Source: Ardenticatenia bacterium (lineage in GTDB: Bacteria > Chloroflexota > Anaerolineae > 4572-78 > NAK82). Taken from it: 39,693 nucleotides of DNA. Below are positions 33,809-39,693 of this stretch, in pieces; within the stretch, counting starts at the first letter, position 1; each line of letters begins with the position of its first letter. The position numbers and the translations under genes are program-made. Where the stretch lies: the NCBI GenBank assembly GCA_003130875.1, contig QEXY01000038.1, forward strand, positions 1 through 39,693. Reading direction: 5' to 3'. The notes beneath the pieces are model-generated. The model ran no database searches and had not been told where the DNA came from. It saw only the letters and a list, made by a program, of their open reading frames with translations.

Positions 33809-36800
33809 TCAACGCGGCTGCCCGATGTAGAGCATGCGCCCTTCGCTGCGCCCGAAGACCTCGGGGAAGTAGAACTCCCAAGCCACCGTGGGAATGACGT
33901 GAAAGTCACCCGGCGTGGTGGCGCGCATCGTGTAACGATATTCATACGTCCCCTTGGGCAGGTAATCGGCGAACAAGACCATCTTCTCGTCGCGCAGCTC
34001 GCTGCGGCTGTACCAGTGCCACCAGTGCCATGGCATGGCACGGTCCGTCTCCTCTGCCGCGCGTCGCAGCCCGGGCCGCTGTGCCAGCAAGCTGGTGGTC
34101 GCCAGTCCGGTGTCGATCGCCTCGGCACCCGCCGGCAGCATATCCTCGACCACCAGGTAATGCAGGTCATGCGGCGCGATGATCGTCAGATCCACGCGAA
34201 TCACGTCGCCCACCTTGGCCTCTTTCACGTCCGGGCAGCGCACTCCCTGATCGCACGTGGCGAGCGTATAACGCCGCTGTACAATGATGCCGCGGTTGAC
34301 GGCGGGCAGCTGCTCCACCGGCAGGTAGACGTGCAGGTGGGCGGTGTAATACAGCGAACCCGGGCCGGCGCCGCGGGCAATGACGAGCTGGTTGGAGACC
34401 TGCTGTCGCAGCTGCGCGATGTCCACCCGGATGTCCTCGCTGCGCTCCACCGTCTGCGGAGAGACTTCCGTGTCGGCCAGCGTCTCCCCGTTGAGCTGCA
34501 CCGTGTAATGATACGTCGCCTGCAGCTCACCCGTGTGGCGCATCCAGTCGGTCAGGGCAATGAGTGCCCAGGCGGTCTCCTGCGTAGTCGCCCAGACATC
34601 CGCCTTCCGCGCGACCATCAGCCAGCGCACCACGTTGGGAATCAGGGCATTGTTGGGATCGAGGCGCACGAGAGCGTCCAGCACGATGGCGGTCGTGCGC
34701 GTGTCCGAGTTCATCGCCCACCAGTCGGTTTCCTCTTCCTCCCAGTGCGCGCCTGTGGCACTCAGGATGGCTGCACTGTTGAGGTCGGAGAGCAGAGTGT
34801 CGATCCAGTCCCTGCCGTATCCCTGCCGCTCCAGTGCCATAGCGAGATACGCGCGCGCATACCAGCTAAGGCGAGCACGATATGTGTATAGCTCCTCAAG
34901 GTAGCCTGCGGGCGCCTGGCCAGCTTCGGCCAAAACGTAGAGCAACCACGCCTGTTGGTTCGCTGCGTACGCCGTCTCCAGCTCGCGCACCGAGGTCAAA
35001 CGGCTGTGCAGGAAATCCAGCCCACGTTGCAGCACCGTCTCGTCCACGGCGAAATCCGCCTGGCGTGCCATCAACAGGCCGAAGACGACATAGGCGCTGA
35101 CGTGCGGGTTGCTCTCCCGCTCTGGCCACCACCCCCAACCGCCATCGGGATTCTGCTGGACGTAGAGTTTGCCCAGTGCGTGCTCCACTAGCCGGGTCAG
35201 CTGGTCGGCCAGCTCGGGCCGGGCGATGCCCAACTGCTGCAACGCGCGATAGGTCAACACGTTGGGCAGGAAACGGCTGACAGTTTGTTCAGTGCACTCG
35301 TAGGGATAGTGTTCGAGGTAGCGCAATCCGTCGCGGATGCTGGCCGCCAGCGATGGGTCGATGCGCACCTGAAGCATACCGCGTCGGCTGTCGTAGCGCG
35401 GCGGCAGCGCGATCCGCTCGGTGACGCGCCCCTCGCCCGCAAGCGTGCCCGCCGTGCCCACGACCTCGGGTGCAGTGTAGCGATAGACCGCCAGCGTGCC
35501 CTCCGGCCCGGTGGTCAGTCGGGGCTTGCTGGCGTCACTGTAGCCGCGCTCCTGGGCAATCGCGACGAAAGCCAGGTCGGCGTAGGGGGCATCGGTCACC
35601 TGCGCATTCCAGGTGACGGTTGCCTCACGCCCCGCCTCGATGCGCACTGTCTGCGTCGCCACGTCCTGCAAGGTGACACCGGTCGCGATGAGACTCACCG
35701 CAACGTCCAATGTGTTCTCGGTATTATTGCTCACCGCCGCGCCCAGCACCACGCGATCTTCCACCACCAGGAAGCGCGGAGTGATAGGGCGGATGAGCAG
35801 CGGCTTGGCAGCGATCACCTCCGCCAAGCCCTCGCCGACCTGCGTGGCCGGGTTGATCGCCAGGCCGCGCACCACCCATGTCGTGATATTGTCCGGCAGC
35901 GGGATGCGCACCTGGGCCTCGCCGCGCGCATCGGTGGTCACGATGGGGTTCCAATAGGCGGTGTCGGCGAATTCCTGGCGCAGCGTCACGCCTGGCGGCA
36001 GGGCTGCCTCCACCCCTTTTGCTTCCCGTGTCAGCGAAGGGGACATAGCGGTGGGAACGGGCAATAGCATGCCCTCTTGCATCATCCGCTCTTCATCGGC
36101 GGTGGCCAGCCCCAGCTCCGTCTCCATCTCCTCTAGCTGGCGGTTGGCGGCGATGGCCAGGCTGGCTGCCGTCTGGATGCCGATGCCACGGCGGAAATAG
36201 AACCCCTCGCGCAGCACATGGGGCGCACGCGGCATCAAGCTCAACACCGCTTTGTCCACCACATCCAGGGAGAGCTCCGCCTGCAGCGGCTCCCCGCGCT
36301 GATCGGTGACCTTGACCGTGCAGTCCAGCGTCTCACCGGGCGCGACCCGGCTGCGCGCCGGCGTGATGGTCACCTGGAGCTCTTGTTCTTCTGTGGACAC
36401 ATCCAGCGGCAACAGCCCCACCTTGTATTCGGCAGGGCGACCGTCCGCGCGACTGCCCTTGATCAACACCACCGAGACATAGATGTTGGGCGCATCCGTT
36501 GGCTCGATGGGCAGGCGGTAGACATAGGTGTTCGTCTCGAGGTAGATGACTTCGTGACGTCGGATGCGGTTGCGCTCGACGGTGACCAGCGCGTAATGGG
36601 GTTGCTCATAGGGCGAAGGGATGAGGATCTCAGCCACCTCGCCGGGTTTATAGGATGTCTTGTCCGCGACCAGGTTGATGCGATCGTGGTTCTCGCGCCG
36701 CCAGGTGACCCGTTCCTTGCCGGTGACCCAGACGAAGAGGCTGGCGCGCACCTCACGTCCTGCGTCATCCCGACCCGAGACCACCAGGCGATAGGTGCCG

Positions 36801-39693
36801 GCTTGCGGGGGCGTGAAGGTGGCCACCGCCTCACCCCGTGCGTCGGTGCGCACGCTGATTGTCTCAACCGGGATGTCCTTTTCTTCATATTCCCAGCGGC
36901 CACTCCCTGGCGCGTCTTCCACGTAGCGGTTGTGCCATTCGCGCCGATAGACCTGCAGCTGCAGCGACTTGTCTGGCAGCCTGGTGCCCTGCCAATCCAC
37001 CGCCACCAGGTCGACCGGGAAGGGCTCGCCTGCACGCCCCATATAACGGCCCGCGCGCAGGCCGGCATAGAAGTCGCCCTGGTGCATCACCCAGCTGGTG
37101 CGCCCGGCGATGACCTGGTTGTCCCGTCCGGTGGCCGTCGCTTCGAGGGTCAGGCGCGTGCTGCGCGCAAGCGGCTTGCCATCCTGGCCCACCAGCTGTG
37201 CCGGAATAGAGATTGTCAGGCGGCCAGCGTCGTCGGTGGTGCCGCTGCCGCTCAGGATGGGCACAGGCGGGCTGGGCGGGCGCCACCAGCAATCGAAGCA
37301 CTGCCACGGGTCGTCCGTCTCGGTGAACGTGTAGCCACCACCCCAGGGCGGTTTGAAGACGTAGCGCTCAGCCAGCAGATTCCACTGCACCGGCGCCTGG
37401 GCCACGCTGCCGCCGAAGAAGTAACGCACTTCCACGGTCGCCTCGACCGGAGTGCCCTGGGCCACTTCGGAGACCTCCGGAGTCACCGTCACTTCGAACT
37501 CAGGTGGACGATATGCCGCCACCTGAAACGTGGTCTGGTAGCTGTATCGGGCAAATTCGACAGCGATGACATAGGGGCCAAGGGGAGCGCCCTCGCCGAT
37601 GAGCCAGCTGCTCTCGAAGGTGCCGTTGTCATTCAGCAGCAGTTCCGTGTCATAGACCGTCTCATAGTTGGGGTCGGTAATGGTAACCCGTACCCGATCA
37701 GCATCGGAGAGGGCATAGACGGCATCGTCCTCAGCGCGCAAGGCTCCTTTTAGATAGACCGTCTGGCCGGGTCGGTAGATGGGGCGGTCGGTGTAGAGCA
37801 CCACACGCGCCTTGGTCCACTCATAGGCGGCCGGCAGGCCGAAGTCCCACGCGCTGGTGCCGCGTGCCCAGCGGCTGGAGACGGCGGCGAAAGGCGCCGG
37901 GGAATAAACGATCAGGTTGCGATGGCGTTGCTCGTCCAGTGCGAACCCCGCCACTCCCTGGCCATCGGTCGTCTGGACGTCCACCACCTGCTCGGTATCC
38001 ACATCATAGAGTTGCACGGGGAGCGCTGCGACCGGCGCGCCGTCGGCCAGATCGGTCGCCCACACCAGCGCATCGCGCGGGCCATATTTGAACGTCAGGT
38101 TGAGTGCAGAGACGACCAATACGTGGGTGCGATTCCAACGCTCCCGGCGCTCTGCAGGCAGCTGCGGGGAGTCGACGCGCAGCAGGTACAGGCCCGGCTC
38201 CAGAGGCCCACCTCCTTCGACCAGCTCGATGCGCGCATAGCTGGGTTTATTGAGCGGCGCCTCGAGCGTCTCGCGCCAGCGTCGCACCAGGCTCGCGCGC
38301 GACGGACGATATTCATCCCATTGCCACTCCGGATAGGTGATCATGTCCGGGGAAAGGCGATAGAGCGCCAGGTCGAGTTCGGTGAGGTTAACAAAGGTGA
38401 CGAGGACGCGCGCCGGCGCCGCCGCGTCGTAGGTGCCCACCAGGCCGGGCGTGAGCAGACGGAAGTCGGGCGAGAGCGCTGCGGTGCGAAAGTGCACGCT
38501 CAGCTCTTCAGCCGTCGCATTACCGTAGGGATCGCGGATGCCCGGCGCGATGGCAATCCAATACTCCGTAGAAGGCTGCGCGCCAAACTGGATGCTGAAA
38601 GTGTGATCCCATTCACGGTAATAGGTGATCACCTGCGAGGCGGTGATGTTCGGGCTGAAGGTCAGATGGGGCAGCACGGTGGCGGGGTCGATGGGGACGT
38701 TGAAGCGGATGGTGAAACCCGTGTAGGGATGCGCCGCCTGTTCACCGTCTTGCGGATCGGTGGCCACCACTTTGGGCAGCGGCACCGTGCGGAAGGCGAA
38801 GGTGTAGTCCTGGGGCATGCCGCGTGGTCCGCCCGCCGCGGCGCGCACACCCTGGGTGACCTCAACCCGATAGAGGGTATCGAACTCCAGCTGCTGGGTG
38901 GGGGTGAAATGCAATGTGTTGCCCACCACCTGCAGCGTGCCGGGTATCTCTTCCCCATCGCGCCTCAGGTGGAAGGCTTCCCTGGCCGATTCGGGGTCGA
39001 TCGCCATGTTGAACTGCACCTGGATCTCAGGGCGGACACTGATCATCTCGGCGCCGTCACCTGGCTGGGTGGCGACGACCATAGGGGGCGCCGTGCTGAA
39101 CGACCAGGTATAATCTGCTGCCAGCAAACCACCGGTCGTGTCGGTGAGACCACGCGGGATGATAGCCGTATAGGTGCTGCCACCCGCCAGCGGTTCCGCC
39201 GGACGGAAGACGTACACCGAGGTGTTGACCCATTCGCCCGTGCCCGCCACGGGGGGTTGGAGCTGGAGCGGCTGGGGGAAGCTCGCCTGTTCAGCCAGTG
39301 CAGCCAGCGGCACCACCGGACGGTTGAACATCACCGTGATAGCCGTGCCCGTCGGGTCAACGTCCTGGGTGCCATCTGCCGGGATGACCTGGGCGACCTC
39401 GAGGAACCCGACCGCGGCAAAGCGCAGGCGGAAGGGCTCGCGTAGCGGCAGCTGGTCTTGGGAGCGCGCCACCTGGGAGATACGCAATTCGTACGACTGG
39501 CCGCGCTCCCACGGGGCATTGGGCCAGAAGCGCAACGTCTGCGCGTCCGCCCATTCAAAGCGCCCGGCGACGGGCGGTGAGATCTGGAAGGCGCCCTCCA
39601 CCGATGGCGCGTCCATCGGTTGGTCGAAGATGATTTCAAGGGCGGCGTCCAGGGGCAGCTCCTCGCCGGGGGCGGGGGTGCTCTGGATCACGC
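33809..39693 (-). CDS. Bacterial alpha-2-macroglobulin family protein, thioester-containing (N terminus beyond the window)
   Basis: At least 1960 residues of a very large envelope protein thought to trap proteases. The frame is open to the window edge, so the signal peptide or lipobox is not visible and the GTG at 39691 is not a reliable start. In order: four tandem SbsA/Big_5-type Ig-like domains (with phrases such as ADGTQDVDPTGTAITVMFN, and HFTPTQQLEFDTLYRVEV), then macroglobulin domains (YTDRPIYRPGQTVYLKG). The A2M domain follows with WNPIVTTDARGEAQVRIPLPDN. The thioester site is YECTEQTV (Cys codon at 35296-35294), and then a helical thioester domain with GGWGWWPER. The receptor-binding-like C terminus ends in GRMLYIGQPR. 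No pbpC neighbour is visible. Confidence 0.94.
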   Translation of the reverse strand, partial: VIQSTPAPGEELPLDAALEIIFDQPMDAPSVEGAFQISPPVAGRFEWADAQTLRFWPNAPWERGQSYELRISQVARSQDQLPLREPFRLRFAAVGFLEVAQVIPADGTQDVDPTGTAITVMFNRPVVPLAALAEQASFPQPLQLQPPVAGTGEWVNTSVYVFRPAEPLAGGSTYTAIIPRGLTDTTGGLLAADYTWSFSTAPPMVVATQPGDGAEMISVRPEIQVQFNMAIDPESAREAFHLRRDGEEIPGTLQVVGNTLHFTPTQQLEFDTLYRVEVTQGVRAAAGGPRGMPQDYTFAFRTVPLPKVVATDPQDGEQAAHPYTGFTIRFNVPIDPATVLPHLTFSPNITASQVITYYREWDHTFSIQFGAQPSTEYWIAIAPGIRDPYGNATAEELSVHFRTAALSPDFRLLTPGLVGTYDAAAPARVLVTFVNLTELDLALYRLSPDMITYPEWQWDEYRPSRASLVRRWRETLEAPLNKPSYARIELVEGGGPLEPGLYLLRVDSPQLPAERRERWNRTHVLVVSALNLTFKYGPRDALVWATDLADGAPVAALPVQLYDVDTEQVVDVQTTDGQGVAGFALDEQRHRNLIVYSPAPFAAVSSRWARGTSAWDFGLPAAYEWTKARVVLYTDRPIYRPGQTVYLKGALRAEDDAVYALSDADRVRVTITDPNYETVYDTELLLNDNGTFESSWLIGEGAPLGPYVIAVEFARYSYQTTFQVAAYRPPEFEVTVTPEVSEVAQGTPVEATVEVRYFFGGSVAQAPVQWNLLAERYVFKPPWGGGYTFTETDDPWQCFDCWWRPPSPPVPILSGSGTTDDAGRLTISIPAQLVGQDGKPLARSTRLTLEATATGRDNQVIAGRTSWVMHQGDFYAGLRAGRYMGRAGEPFPVDLVAVDWQGTRLPDKSLQLQVYRREWHNRYVEDAPGSGRWEYEEKDIPVETISVRTDARGEAVATFTPPQAGTYRLVVSGRDDAGREVRASLFVWVTGKERVTWRRENHDRINLVADKTSYKPGEVAEILIPSPYEQPHYALVTVERNRIRRHEVIYLETNTYVYRLPIEPTDAPNIYVSVVLIKGSRADGRPAEYKVGLLPLDVSTEEQELQVTITPARSRVAPGETLDCTVKVTDQRGEPLQAELSLDVVDKAVLSLMPRAPHVLREGFYFRRGIGIQTAASLAIAANRQLEEMETELGLATADEERMMQEGMLLPVPTAMSPSLTREAKGVEAALPPGVTLRQEFADTAYWNPIVTTDARGEAQVRIPLPDNITTWVVRGLAINPATQVGEGLAEVIAAKPLLIRPITPRFLVVEDRVVLGAAVSNNTENTLDVAVSLIATGVTLQDVATQTVRIEAGREATVTWNAQVTDAPYADLAFVAIAQERGYSDASKPRLTTGPEGTLAVYRYTAPEVVGTAGTLAGEGRVTERIALPPRYDSRRGMLQVRIDPSLAASIRDGLRYLEHYPYECTEQTVSRFLPNVLTYRALQQLGIARPELADQLTRLVEHALGKLYVQQNPDGGWGWWPERESNPHVSAYVVFGLLMARQADFAVDETVLQRGLDFLHSRLTSVRELETAYAANQQAWLLYVLAEAGQAPAGYLEELYTYRARLSWYARAYLAMALERQGYGRDWIDTLLSDLNSAAILSATGAHWEEEETDWWAMNSDTRTTAIVLDALVRLDPNNALIPNVVRWLMVARKADVWATTQETAWALIALTDWMRHTGELQATYHYTVQLNGETLADTEVSPQTVERSEDIRVDIAQLRQQVSNQLVIARGAGPGSLYYTAHLHVYLPVEQLPAVNRGIIVQRRYTLATCDQGVRCPDVKEAKVGDVIRVDLTIIAPHDLHYLVVEDMLPAGAEAIDTGLATTSLLAQRPGLRRAAEETDRAMPWHWWHWYSRSELRDEKMVLFADYLPKGTYEYRYTMRATTPGDFHVIPTVAWEFYFPEVFGRSEGRMLYIGQPR

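Noticed and set aside
36218-37753. 511-codon open frame on the plus strand
   Set aside because: Same cause: antisense to the alpha-2-macroglobulin gene, with no coherent protein features.
37922-39445. 507-codon open frame on the plus strand
   Set aside because: Antisense to the alpha-2-macroglobulin gene. The translation is Arg/His-rich with no motifs, as expected for the reverse frame of GC-rich coding DNA.

Overview
The window reads as a chromosomal segment of a GC-rich (by eye about 60% G+C) bacterium, most likely Chloroflexota (Anaerolineae/Caldilineae-like). This is inferred from the gene mix and protein style: an XPB/Ssl2-like 'helicase-associated' protein of a type I associate with Chloroflexota, a very large alpha-2-macroglobulin with tandem Ig-like domains, LarC/LarE, a bacterial cyclic-2,3-diphosphoglycerate synthetase homologue, and GAGCCGCG-type intergenic repeats. 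No rRNA, tRNA, CRISPR array, prophage or intact insertion sequence was seen.

Layout. 1-2.6 kb: the 3' end of ftsH converges on a fatty-acyl-CoA ligase. 2.8-4.7 kb: an orphan trpB2 sits behind a complete T-box leader with a Trp (UGG) specifier and a perfect consensus promoter. 4.9-5.6 kb: an unknown exported protein. 5.8-11.2 kb: a minus-strand run of tlyA, a DUF255 thioredoxin-domain protein, a metallo-beta-lactamase/receiver fusion and ychF. 11.2-12.1 kb: a non-coding stretch with dispersed repeats and a decayed transposase. 12.1-17.3 kb: a plus-strand housekeeping run (DUF177/YceD, rpmF, fabD, fabG; then Asp23-like, nusB, tatA/B, tatC). 17.4-20.7 kb: a CpgS-like P-loop enzyme converging on larC-larE (nickel-pincer cofactor synthesis). 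21.0-26.2 kb: a minus-strand export cluster, a heterodimeric ABC exporter pair followed by an overlapping DHA2-type MFS transporter. 26.4-28.8 kb: a divergent NarL-type response regulator and the XPB/Ssl2-like protein. 28.8-31.9 kb: a minus-strand envelope group with a PrsW-like membrane protein lacking key glutamates, a secreted protein with an acidic linker, and a lipoprotein. 32.2-33.8 kb: a double-SIS sugar-phosphate isomerase-like gene with mobB. 33.8 kb to the edge: an alpha-2-macroglobulin-like protein, cut at its N terminus by the window end.

How the parts work together. The firmest regulatory circuit is uncharged tRNA-Trp acting through the T-box on trpB2. Near-consensus TTGACA/TATAAT promoters with 16-18 bp spacers recur across the window. 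Two of them, for DUF177 and tlyA, start transcription so close to the ATG that leaderless or near-leaderless mRNAs are predicted. The two ABC subunits carry complementary degenerate ATPase motifs, which marks them as an asymmetric heterodimer. Two receiver-domain proteins are present but no histidine kinase. No single convincingly new defence or mobile system is visible; the best candidates for new biology are the MBL-receiver fusion, the PrsW-like pseudoprotease group and the response regulator/XPB-like pair.
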